From: Calothrix sp. PCC 7103
Lineage (GTDB): Bacteria > Cyanobacteriota > Cyanobacteriia > Cyanobacteriales > Nostocaceae
Length of the DNA stretch: 64,000 nucleotides
Reading direction: 5' to 3'
Assembly (NCBI RefSeq): GCF_000331305.1
Contig: NZ_KB217478.1
Span: 676,904-740,903 of the forward strand
Part shown: in pieces, positions 1 to 7,946 of the stretch
Layout: each line of letters begins with the position of its first letter
Position numbering within the stretch: the first letter of the stretch is position 1
Notes under the pieces: model-generated
Told to the model about the DNA's origin: nothing
The model's input: only the letters and a program-made list of their open reading frames with translations
Database searches by the model: none
Position numbers and translations under genes: made by a program

Positions 1-716
1 CCAGTTAAATCTGTTTCATTGCTATGTCCAGCAAAGAACAGCACATCCCATCCACATTCATCAGCTACTGCATTTGTAATATTTTCAATTACCTGCGAAG
101 CTGTTTGCTTAGGTTGCCACCCGACAAACTCCACATCTGCAATTTTTGATAATTCTTTTAAAGCTTCTCGTTCTGTTTGAAAGTCTAACCCAGTATCATC
201 ACCCAATATCGTTAAAATACGAGTGCGTCCTTTTTGCTGTAAAGAATGGTTAGGAGCGCTTATTTTTTGAGGAGAACGAATAATTTGAATTTTTCCAGCA
301 CTTTCCCAAGCTTCCCACGGAAATCGATCTAACTCAATAGGTGTACAAGTTAAAAATACCTTTATTGATTGAGCTTGATTTAAATTACTGCCTTCTTGAT
401 TCAATTGTGCGCGAATCTCATATAATTCAGCGCTTCGTAACCAACTATTAAATTCATAAGTCAACCTAGACTCAGCTTTAACTAGTTCTGCGTGCCAGTC
501 AACCGAAAGCTCCGCAACTCCTCCACCAACTGCTTTTCCCCGCATTTCATCTGACTGGTAAAAGTTTAAATACGCTTTCTTCCAATCTTGATATATTTGA
601 GTCAAAACGGTAGGATAATCAACCTGTGCAGCTAACCTTTGTCCCTGTCCCCAGGACAACTCAAACAAGCATATTTGTTCTACTTTTTGAACTTTTAAAC
701 TAAATGAATGTTCCAT
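1..716 (-). CDS. CHAT domain protein (caspase-like peptidase), 3'-truncated by window edge
   Basis: An open frame starts at an ATG (complement of 714-716) and runs off the left edge, giving 238 codons. The N-terminal part (FSLKVQKVEQICLFELSWG) resembles the leader region of large cyanobacterial CHAT/CHASE2-type proteins. Around residues 130-145 comes VFLTCTPIELDRFPWEAWE, then a Rossmann-like peptidase core ending in VLFFAGHSNETDL. His231 in the GHS motif would be the catalytic histidine of the CHAT fold (a clan CD, caspase-related peptidase). The catalytic cysteine should lie beyond the edge and is not visible. It is the last gene of a minus-strand run behind a sigma-70-like gene and a DUF1822 gene, with a 128-bp gap to the latter. 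Family assignment is fairly sure; substrate and role are unknown. Confidence 0.75.
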   Translation of the reverse strand, partial: MEHSFSLKVQKVEQICLFELSWGQGQRLAAQVDYPTVLTQIYQDWKKAYLNFYQSDEMRGKAVGGGVAELSVDWHAELVKAESRLTYEFNSWLRSAELYEIRAQLNQEGSNLNQAQSIKVFLTCTPIELDRFPWEAWESAGKIQIIRSPQKISAPNHSLQQKGRTRILTILGDDTGLDFQTEREALKELSKIADVEFVGWQPKQTASQVIENITNAVADECGWDVLFFAGHSNETDLT

Positions 717-844
717 AGCTCAGACGTAAAGGGGAAGGAAGTATCTTATTATTATGTATTTTTACTTACAGTTATATAACGAAAGTTTAAATTTTAATTT
801 AAATTTCCGGTAAAAATTCTAATTAATAGTAAACAGAGCCTGAA

Positions 845-2155
845 TTAACCTTCTAAGCCAAAAGGCTCAATTTCAAACACACTGGTATCATCAGCAGTCA
901 CCGTTACCCAGAAACGGTCATTAGAGTCACCAACAAGACGAGCAAAAAGAATTTCTTTGCTGCTATCACCTTTTAGAGTTTGGTCAAATAATTGTTGCGT
1001 TTTGTCACGAATTTCCAATCTTAAGGTTTGCGGTACTAGTGAACTTGAAATTGAGCGCACAACTATTAGTAGCATCCACTCTGAGTTATCTGATACTTCA
1101 TTTAATTCCCATATAATTGCATAAAGTCTTAAAGCCGCACATTCTGAGTTTAAATCACGTGAGGCGCCTTGAGCATTTAAAGGAATGTAAATTTTTTGTT
1201 TTTCTAATGCTTCTCGAATTGGTTGAAAATCTTCACTTATTCGTAATGCTGATGGTGCTAAAGTAGGCATTAACATCCATCCTAACTCCTCGGCAAGTGT
1301 ATCAATTTGATTACGTAACCAACGTCCAACATTGATAAAAGGTTGTATAGGCTGACTTTTTGTCGCATTCGTTACAACTTCTGCCCGTGTCAGTGCATAT
1401 AACCAGTTAATTAAATGAGGGTTACTAAACAGTGTTTTCGCTTCATCGACCGTCAAAAACTGTGAAGGATGCTTTCTTAATTCAGATTGTAGCCTAGTTA
1501 ACTTTTGCTGTAGGGTTGTGGATGTATCAGTTTGTGTAGTTGGTATACTAGACTCTACAGGTAAATTAATTGCCCTAGTATCTAAACACCGTAAATTTAG
1601 TAGTAGTGCATCAACGTCAAAACTAAGTACCTCATTTGGCAAACAATAAGTGAAATCTTCCTCAACTTGTAACGAAACTTGTTGTTTATAGCTTTGAAGC
1701 TGTGGATAACTCATAAACCCGAACACATTAGCTTGCTGTAATTCTTCCTCAACATGCATCAACACATAAAAATGCGCTGCTAATTTAGGTACATCGACAA
1801 CAGCAAAAGGAATACTTTGTAAATCTCCAACCTTACTTGCCGTAATTACACAAACCTTAAAGGCACCGACTTGAACATTACAAGCAGCAGCAAGTATATT
1901 TGAGTAAGCAGGTTGCCAAATAGTTGACTTAGATGCATCAACTTGTAAATCAGGTGCCCGTTCAGCCATCAATTGTTCAAAGCCAATAGTACCTAAAGCA
2001 TTAAGGTAAACTTGCCAACTTTGCTCAGGAGCAGATATTCCAAAACTTAATTGTGCCGCACGTTGAATTTGTTCAGGCGCCAACTCGGTGCTATCATCAC
2101 CAAGCGAGGAAAAATCGAGCCAGTCAGTGTCAGTAAAGTAAGTAGGTAGGTTCAT
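845..2155 (-). CDS. DUF1822 family protein
   Basis: A 436-residue soluble protein with no signal peptide or membrane segment. The opening (TDTDWLDFSSLGDDSTELAPEQIQRAAQL) and the LNALGTIGFEQLMAERAPDL stretch are characteristic of the DUF1822 family, which I know mainly from cyanobacteria. Its biochemical function is not known. The start codon is only 10 bp downstream of the stop of the sigma-70-like gene, so the two are almost certainly co-transcribed; the CHAT gene follows. A short heptamer repeat (AGTTAGG twice) sits in that gap, and no good ribosome binding site is visible, which suggests translational coupling. The recurrent company of sigma-like and CHAT genes suggests a role in a signalling or stress module, which is inference only. 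Confidence 0.8.
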   Translation of the reverse strand: MNLPTYFTDTDWLDFSSLGDDSTELAPEQIQRAAQLSFGISAPEQSWQVYLNALGTIGFEQLMAERAPDLQVDASKSTIWQPAYSNILAAACNVQVGAFKVCVITASKVGDLQSIPFAVVDVPKLAAHFYVLMHVEEELQQANVFGFMSYPQLQSYKQQVSLQVEEDFTYCLPNEVLSFDVDALLLNLRCLDTRAINLPVESSIPTTQTDTSTTLQQKLTRLQSELRKHPSQFLTVDEAKTLFSNPHLINWLYALTRAEVVTNATKSQPIQPFINVGRWLRNQIDTLAEELGWMLMPTLAPSALRISEDFQPIREALEKQKIYIPLNAQGASRDLNSECAALRLYAIIWELNEVSDNSEWMLLIVVRSISSSLVPQTLRLEIRDKTQQLFDQTLKGDSSKEILFARLVGDSNDRFWVTVTADDTSVFEIEPFGLEG

Positions 2156-2164
2156 GATGTACAG

Positions 2165-3577
2165 TTAGGAGTTAGGAGTTAAATTTATTTTGTCTAAACA
2201 AAGGCAAAGATGATGTGCAAACAGACTCTTAAGAGGTTGGTTACGAACCGGGTTTCTAGCTTCAGATTCTGCTTGTGCAATAATTTTAGTAATTTGTTCG
2301 TCTAGTGCTTCGTCAATTTTTTGGTCTAAGCATTGTAATTGTTTGATACCAGTAAACTGTTTAGCTATATCTATAACCTTGGTACGTAAAATTATTAATA
2401 CCCTTTGTCTAACATCAACACGTAAATCATTGAGTTTTAATAAGCGTGTTACTTCATACTGCTGTTTCACCCCTATTTGTGGTGCAATTTGAGTCATAGA
2501 CTCACCTCGACAGTGAAATAACTCTAAACCTTTAATAAATGATTCAACTTGTGACGGGCGCCGACGCTGAATTTTGATGATAAACTCTTCAATAACTTGG
2601 GAAAGTGCTTCGTCTAATGATTCTTTCAATTGTTGTTGATATAACTGAATAAATTCGTTTTCTTCTTGGTCTTCATTATTAGACATTGCTTGTTGACGCT
2701 CAACAATAGGCTGAACTTCCTCTTGGTGATAAGATAACGTTTTAATGGCGCCACCTCGTGCAATAATTCGGTACTCTCGCAACTTTGCTGCGATAAAGTG
2801 TAATTGCTTTAAAACAGCTTCATTACTATAAGTCTTTCCCGTTCGGGTTTTTAAATCTGTAGCAATGCGAGATAACTGCTCACCAGTTGGAGGTTGACAC
2901 GGTAACGTCGAACCCGCAATAAACTGTAAACGGTCTGCACGGTATACTACATGATAGCTAACCAGCAACTCACAAGCTTGTTGAACCTCAAACGTAGCCA
3001 AATGATACATCTCTCTTAAAATACGCTGTAATTCTTTAAGATTTGTATCATTCAATAATGCCCAATCGCTAACTAAAAACACACCATGCTGAAGTAAAAA
3101 ATGCTTCAACTCTGAATGCTGCTTTACATAGCGACTCACCCAAGTATTAAGCGAACCTTTATCAGGGTTATACGTTCTTAATATCGTCGTTGCCAAAGAT
3201 TGGTAAGAACCAGTTTCCTTTTGATGCTTAAAACTTTGTAGCACCTCATCTCCCAATACAATCGGTAATAAATCGTTATGATTAAAACCGTGTTGCCTGC
3301 CAAACTTAACGCCTAAATCAACGCAAGCCTGATAAATTTGATGAGAGATATAGCAGCGCAAACACATTTCAGCCATGCTGTTACTTGCTTGCTGTTTGTG
3401 CATTAAATGCCAAAGTTGTCGCTGTAATGCAACATCTGAGTCATCAGCAAGTGTAGGAAACTGTTTGTGTAGGTAGTCATTAGCTGCGTTAACCATTTCC
3501 CTAGAGGGTCTACCATCATTGGATAGCTTGACAAATCCACAATACTTAGATATTAGAGCCACAGTGATTTTACTCAA
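2165..3577 (-). CDS. Sigma-70-like regulatory protein of cyanobacterial type
   Basis: A 470-residue protein. Residues about 125-170 (TTILRTYNPDKGSLNTWVSR, then KHFLLQHGVFLVSDWALL) resemble a region-2-like segment of large cyanobacterial sigma-70-like proteins. The C-terminal part (FIKGLELFHCRGESMTQIAPQIG) looks like a region-4-type helix-turn-helix. It would be expected to direct RNA polymerase or bind DNA, but a true sigma activity is not shown. The only in-frame start near the 5' end is TTG at 3577. Just upstream is a very strong Shine-Dalgarno (AAGGAGGTG) and a five-codon ATG mini-ORF whose stop overlaps the TTG start. It heads the operon with DUF1822 and CHAT genes. Alternatives are an in-frame GTG a few codons later or the ATG at codon 28. 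Confidence 0.6.
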   Translation of the reverse strand: MSKITVALISKYCGFVKLSNDGRPSREMVNAANDYLHKQFPTLADDSDVALQRQLWHLMHKQQASNSMAEMCLRCYISHQIYQACVDLGVKFGRQHGFNHNDLLPIVLGDEVLQSFKHQKETGSYQSLATTILRTYNPDKGSLNTWVSRYVKQHSELKHFLLQHGVFLVSDWALLNDTNLKELQRILREMYHLATFEVQQACELLVSYHVVYRADRLQFIAGSTLPCQPPTGEQLSRIATDLKTRTGKTYSNEAVLKQLHFIAAKLREYRIIARGGAIKTLSYHQEEVQPIVERQQAMSNNEDQEENEFIQLYQQQLKESLDEALSQVIEEFIIKIQRRRPSQVESFIKGLELFHCRGESMTQIAPQIGVKQQYEVTRLLKLNDLRVDVRQRVLIILRTKVIDIAKQFTGIKQLQCLDQKIDEALDEQITKIIAQAESEARNPVRNQPLKSLFAHHLCLCLDKINLTPNS

Positions 3578-3708
3578 CGCTAATCATTATCAATTGTTTC
3601 ACCTCCTTCTGAGAATTGCAATTTGTACTTTGACACCCTTCTAGGCGCCTGTTAATGCTCTATTTCTGGCAGCAAAAAGCTTATGCAGTTTTTTCCAAGA
3701 CATCTTGT

Positions 3709-3730
3709 AGCATAGGCATCCTGCCTGTGC
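3709..3730. repeat. Dispersed hairpin (GCATAGGC/GCCTGTGC family)
   Basis: Imperfect inverted repeat GCATAGGC-atcct-GCCTGTGC in the spacer upstream of the sigma-like operon. A near-perfect relative lies at 18868-18889 and a looser one at 41486-41505, so this is a dispersed intergenic hairpin and not a gene-specific terminator. Confidence 0.5.
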
Positions 3731-3848
3731 AGTACATGTGTTTAGTTTTACCACAGAGACTATTAGACCACAGAGAAGAAGCAATTCCGGAATTTAAGCT
3801 AAATTAGGCGTAATTAGATTTTACCGATTTTAACTATTTATACTATCT

Positions 3849-4256
3849 ATGGCGCCAGTTCTGATATTTTGGCTATATAACAACTTTTTGATTTTTTATA
3901 CTGGGGGATTGATTGGCATTGGATTTATGAGTAGTTCCGTGGCTTTACCGAAAGTATTAGTGGCGCCTGTCATTATTTTACTAGGAGACCTGATTGGAGC
4001 AGCTTTGTGTTGGCTGCTATTAATAATTTGGGAAATTGTAGAAAATATATTCAACCTTCCAAAGCCACCAGATAACATCGGAATTTTCTTACTTTTTGTA
4101 ATGGCAATTGCAGGTTTTGGGCTGACTGGGTTAGCTAGTGGTACTTTTTTAGCTATCTCTTCGCATCCCAAACGCCGCATCTGCTTAATTTTATCTGTGA
4201 TTGCTGCGTTTATCGTAGCATTAGCAAATATATTAGAATATGGAATTAAGTCATAA
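3849..4256 (+). CDS. Small hypothetical membrane protein
   Basis: A 135-residue, very hydrophobic protein with about four membrane-spanning segments (roughly residues 5-27, 35-65, 78-105, 112-130) and few charged residues apart from the HPKRR loop near residue 107, expected to face the cytoplasm. I do not recognise the family. It is divergent from the sigma-like operon, and the start codon ATG lies within a GGCGCC-containing context. It is followed by a 34-codon open fragment and a hairpin, then the convergent helicase gene. Being open over its whole length with a clear membrane pattern supports a real gene, but no function can be given. Confidence 0.6.
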   Translation: MAPVLIFWLYNNFLIFYTGGLIGIGFMSSSVALPKVLVAPVIILLGDLIGAALCWLLLIIWEIVENIFNLPKPPDNIGIFLLFVMAIAGFGLTGLASGTFLAISSHPKRRICLILSVIAAFIVALANILEYGIKS

Positions 4257-4280
4257 TCAAGTTAAGTTAATAGTTTATGA

Positions 4281-4385
4281 ATTGTTCCTCAAACATTAGT
4301 TGAATTAGTTGTACCTCCTTCTGATATTGTTATCGAGTTTTACTCTCCTTTCAAACGTCAATTTACTGGTTATGCTGTTGAATAA
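4281..4385 (+). pseudogene. Short coding remnant
   Basis: A 34-codon open frame directly after a TGA, with no start codon, ending at TAA. The translation (LVELVVPPSDIVIEFYSPFK and a little more) has protein-like composition unlike the surrounding spacer. It may be the tail of a decayed gene. The family is not recognised. Confidence 0.2.
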
Positions 4386-4392
4386 ATAGTTT

Positions 4393-4491
4393 GCAACGGA
4401 TGCAACGGATGTAACGAATGATAAATTTGTTACAAATAAGGTATAGTTATTTAAAATCAACTATCCGCTAAATCCGTTCATCATCCGTTGC
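4393..4491. repeat. Inverted repeat GCAACGGATG...CATCCGTTGC
   Basis: Two arms (4393-4402 and 4482-4491, perfect 10 bp) with further AACGGATG copies between them, lying between the convergent membrane-protein and helicase genes. The right arm overlaps the last codons and the stop of the helicase. A related copy (ACGGATGTAAC and AACGAATGATAAA) occurs near 22511-22537. It is probably a dispersed repeat that may also end transcription. Confidence 0.45.
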
Positions 4492-7381
4492 CATTAAATA
4501 TTGCGTTTAATAAATATAAACCTAGGTCTTTGTTTAATGGTTCGTTATGTTGGGGACATCCTGATGAGTGTAAACATCTAGGACATCCAGTTTCGCAGTC
4601 ACATCCGGACGCTAGTGCGTATGCTTTTGCCGCAAATTTACTTAGGTCGTGAAATATTGCTTCTGCGGCGCCGTTTCCTCCTTCGCATGTATCGTAAAAG
4701 TAGTTGTATGTTCTACCTTCTTTCTCTGTAACAATACCATCTACATCTAAACTCGATGATAATACGACTAGTGGAACGGCTTTGATAATTTGATGTTGTA
4801 AACTGTGAAGTGCAATAAAATCAGAGGCGCCTGTCCATAGTGGTTGATATATTTCAGGAATACTATTCCCGTATTTTTGGATTATTTCTTGTTTTAATGT
4901 GGAAACTTGCTCACGAAGTGCTTTTTTAACTCCTTCGTTCAAGTCTATTAATACACATGGCGCCTGATATTTGGTGACTAATGGTGTTTCAAATATAATT
5001 TCATCTTGCAGTGTTATAACTTCTGCTGCATAAATTTGGCGCCGACATTTGGGACAAGAGTTTCCTTCAAGAGATTTTTTAAAGTTTGCACATTGTTGAT
5101 TTTTACAGGTTTTACCGTATATACGCTTCATTAAACGGTATCCTGTAACGCTAGTAGTTATTTCTCCCCAAGCAAGTGTTAATCTAATTCTACCGTCATT
5201 AATATTGGTATTGATTATTTTGGGCTGTGCGAGTGTAGATAAAGGTACTATATCTAATTCCGATTCTGCTTCTGTATATAAAGTTGTTTCTTTACCTAGA
5301 TATGCAAGCTGCGCTTCTCCTTTCTCTACATTCAAAGTTTCGCTACGGTAAGCAATAATATCACCGTTTTCATCTTGGAGAAAATAAATTGCTTGGGGAA
5401 ATACCTCGCGATACGCAACTTCGAGAGACATTTTTTCTAAAATCTCTCCTGAATGTTTATCAATCAAATTTATCGAAGTATTTGCAGCGCTTCTTAAATT
5501 TACCTCTTTATGTGGATAACCACGGCCCCATAACTTACCCCCATAACTTAGGTAAAGTTTCTTTTGCTGTAGTAACGAATCTGCTATTGTACCAGCGACA
5601 TGTCCAAAGCGGTGATTAATTTCTCTTAAAGCTAAAGCACTTTCTATACACCCACATTCCAAATGCTTACCCAATATAGTTGGATAATCAGGATTAAACG
5701 CATTACACTCAACGTCTCCCGATAAAAGCTGCTGAGGATTCTTAGCGTAATATACATCAATTGGATTTTGTGCCAAAGGTAAATATATTACTAACCCATG
5801 TTGCTTACGTCCCGCTCTTCCTACTCGTTGCCAAAATGACATCAAACTACCAGGAAAACCACGGATTAAACAGCAATCAAGTTCAGGTAAATCAATTCCA
5901 GCTTCCAAACTAGATGTAGAAATAATAACTTTTATTTGCCCCGACTGTAACTTAGAAATAATTTCCCGGCGCCGTTCTCCAATCAACGAGCTATAAAATA
6001 AAGCAACCTGGTTCGCTAAATGTCCGCATCCGGTACGTTGAGTTTCCCGTTGAATTAATCCTAATAAACCTTTCACAGCAGCACGCGAGTTACAAAAAAC
6101 AATGCCGCTCAAGTTATGCTGTAACCAGGAAATAATCATTTTACTAGCTTCAACATTCGCAGCACTAGTTGGTTCGAGACATAATAAAGTACGTCCTGCA
6201 CTATCAGCACCACTCTCTCGAATTAAATGTGACCTATTAGGTTGTTGTGTCCTACCGCTAAATCTCAACGCCATACTTATCGGATTACCAATTGTCGCAC
6301 TCGAACAAATGAACTGTAACTTATGTGAATTACCACCAACAGCATCAACAGCTAACCGTAATCTTCGCATCAAGTTAGCAAAATGGGCGCCGAAAGCACC
6401 AATATAAGTATGTGACTCATCAATAACCACATATTGTAACTGTCTCAAAAAATGCCGCCAACCTTCACCTTCAATAGGGCGCCGTATATTATATAGATAA
6501 TGATGAAGTAAATCGGGACTTACAGCCAAAATATTTGGAGGATAAGGAATAAACAACTGCTGTCTTTCATCCCTTGGAGTATCCCCCGTCATCAAAGCAA
6601 TTTTAATGCGGTGGTTTGGAATAGCTTTCACTAACATTTGTAACTTCCGCATCTGGTCAAGCGCCAAAGCCTTGAGTGGAAAAATATATAATGCCCTAGT
6701 ATTAGGTTGCTTAATACAAGCTTCAATAATCGGTAAATTATAACAAAGCGTCTTACCCGAAGCAGTGGGAGTAGTAATAGTCAAATCATAACCCGCACGC
6801 AGTTTTGCCAAAGCCTCTAACTGATGCGAATAAACCGTATTCACACAAATATTCTGCAAACCCAAATGTAAATTAGATGGTAAATCTTCAGGTATCGGGT
6901 GAATACTGCCACCAACACCAGATTGAATATTCACCCTAGTAATAGTCGTCGCAAAATCACGAGCGACAGATTGAAAAGCAACATTAGGAATCTTATCAAT
7001 TTCCTCACCAATCGCTGCAACATCACCACCAATATCAGAATTATCTAAGTTACTTCCTAAACTGGCGCCGCTTTCCTTAATCAACCCCTTCTCAACAACA
7101 TCTTCCCAATTATCAAACTGAGTCGGGTTAACCTCTTCAATAAACTTAACAATTAAACGCCTACCCAAAACAGCCATAACCTCTCCCACACCATACTCAG
7201 GAGAATAGACGAACTTAGAAGGCGCCAACCACTCAGGAGGTTCATTAATTTCTTGGTTAGCCGCACGGAGAATAGCAGCGTAATCAGTAGGCTTATCAGT
7301 CACAATTATTACAAGTAGGGTGCGTAACTGCATCAACAAACTATAAACAAAACGAAAAATATCAATGCAGTTACGCACCAT
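4481..7381 (-). CDS. DEAD/DEAH-box helicase with C-terminal DUF1998 (MrfA/YprA type)
   Basis: Superfamily 2 helicase, up to 966 residues. Visible motifs are Walker A TPTASGKT (Lys210), Walker B DESH (Asp321), motif III SSATIGNP, and the helicase C-terminal STSSLEAGIDLPELD and QRVGRAGR. The C-terminus (CEGGNGAAEAIF... CDCETGCPRC...) is the DUF1998/MZB metal-binding module with four clustered cysteines, as in Bacillus MrfA, a helicase of mitomycin-lesion repair. By family it should be a 3'-5' DNA helicase in repair. The first ~26 residues are encoded by an inverted repeat (7319-7379), so the true start is more likely the GTG at 7303, giving VTDKPTDYAAIL and about 940 residues. No exonuclease partner is adjacent. 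Confidence 0.88.
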   Translation of the reverse strand: MVRNCIDIFRFVYSLLMQLRTLLVIIVTDKPTDYAAILRAANQEINEPPEWLAPSKFVYSPEYGVGEVMAVLGRRLIVKFIEEVNPTQFDNWEDVVEKGLIKESGASLGSNLDNSDIGGDVAAIGEEIDKIPNVAFQSVARDFATTITRVNIQSGVGGSIHPIPEDLPSNLHLGLQNICVNTVYSHQLEALAKLRAGYDLTITTPTASGKTLCYNLPIIEACIKQPNTRALYIFPLKALALDQMRKLQMLVKAIPNHRIKIALMTGDTPRDERQQLFIPYPPNILAVSPDLLHHYLYNIRRPIEGEGWRHFLRQLQYVVIDESHTYIGAFGAHFANLMRRLRLAVDAVGGNSHKLQFICSSATIGNPISMALRFSGRTQQPNRSHLIRESGADSAGRTLLCLEPTSAANVEASKMIISWLQHNLSGIVFCNSRAAVKGLLGLIQRETQRTGCGHLANQVALFYSSLIGERRREIISKLQSGQIKVIISTSSLEAGIDLPELDCCLIRGFPGSLMSFWQRVGRAGRKQHGLVIYLPLAQNPIDVYYAKNPQQLLSGDVECNAFNPDYPTILGKHLECGCIESALALREINHRFGHVAGTIADSLLQQKKLYLSYGGKLWGRGYPHKEVNLRSAANTSINLIDKHSGEILEKMSLEVAYREVFPQAIYFLQDENGDIIAYRSETLNVEKGEAQLAYLGKETTLYTEAESELDIVPLSTLAQPKIINTNINDGRIRLTLAWGEITTSVTGYRLMKRIYGKTCKNQQCANFKKSLEGNSCPKCRRQIYAAEVITLQDEIIFETPLVTKYQAPCVLIDLNEGVKKALREQVSTLKQEIIQKYGNSIPEIYQPLWTGASDFIALHSLQHQIIKAVPLVVLSSSLDVDGIVTEKEGRTYNYFYDTCEGGNGAAEAIFHDLSKFAAKAYALASGCDCETGCPRCLHSSGCPQHNEPLNKDLGLYLLNAIFNGNG
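7319..7379. repeat. Perfect 14-bp inverted repeat at helicase 5' end
   Basis: Arms GGTGCGTAACTGCA (7319-7332) and its exact complement (7366-7379), loop 33 nt. The GTGCGTNACG core also appears at 12533-12587. It falls inside the longest open frame of the helicase, and therefore decides against the upstream start codon. Confidence 0.7.
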
Positions 7382-7440
7382 CTTAATACATTTAATTAAA
7401 TCAGATAAAATGTTTTCTCCTGTGAAGCTTTGTCTAAAAA

Positions 7441-7563
7441 ATTGATGAATTGGCTAACTGGTTGCAAGCAAATCCACCATTACCTGATGACCTCACTGAC
7501 AGATTTGTGTCAATAGAATTATTCTGCTTTTATTGTGGAGCAGTCATCCTTGCTCGCCTGTAA
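7441..7563 (+). pseudogene. Short coding remnant
   Basis: A 40-codon open frame after a TAA, lacking a start, ending at TAA 7561-7563. The translation includes ELANWLQANPPLPDDLTDRF and an FCFYCGAVILARL end. It reads like the C-terminus of a lost gene. The family is not recognised. Confidence 0.2.
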
Positions 7564-7650
7564 TAGGAAGTGGGACGGGTAGGCATGACTTTTATTATCC
7601 TGGGTTGCCTAAATTTTGTGTGACTTCGACACTGATGCCTAATTCATTTG

Positions 7651-7754
7651 GGAGCATCCACTTTCGGCAGATAGATTTTTTTAGACTACGATATAGTAAG
7701 GTCTATGGTGCCATATAATTTATGTTTCTTCCAAAAGTGAAAAGTGGATGCTCC
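7651..7754. repeat. Inverted repeat GGAGCATCCACTTT...AAAGTGGATGCTCC
   Basis: Perfect 14-bp arms at 7651-7664 and 7741-7754 with a 76-nt loop. The GGAGCATCC core recurs near 50672 and (as GCATGCTCC) near 50842. This points to a small non-autonomous palindromic element of the cyanobacterial intergenic type. Confidence 0.65.
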
Positions 7755-7946
7755 GATTCAGTTGCTTTTTGACAAAGTTGATATAAATATCTTGTGCCAT
7801 CTTGTGCCCAATTGTTTTTAGTTTATAAAAATTTAAGTTAATTTATGCTAAGTGTCACATATCCAACGATAGATGTGGGTTGGAAGGATTTGAGTTATGT
7901 AATTTTATGTTATACATAAAACTGAGTTTATTACTAAAGAGTTGAA

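Larger units (their letters stand above)
7382..7946. other. 565-bp spacer between divergent helicase and hybrid kinase
   Basis: It holds a 40-codon startless open fragment (7441-7563), an inverted repeat (7651-7754) and an AT-rich stretch before the kinase start. No complete gene or clear consensus promoter was found. Both neighbouring genes must be expressed from here. Confidence 0.6.

Noticed and set aside
7533-7718. 61-codon plus-strand open frame in the helicase-kinase spacer
   Set aside because: It runs across the arm of an inverted repeat and overlaps a different-frame remnant; the composition is not protein-like.
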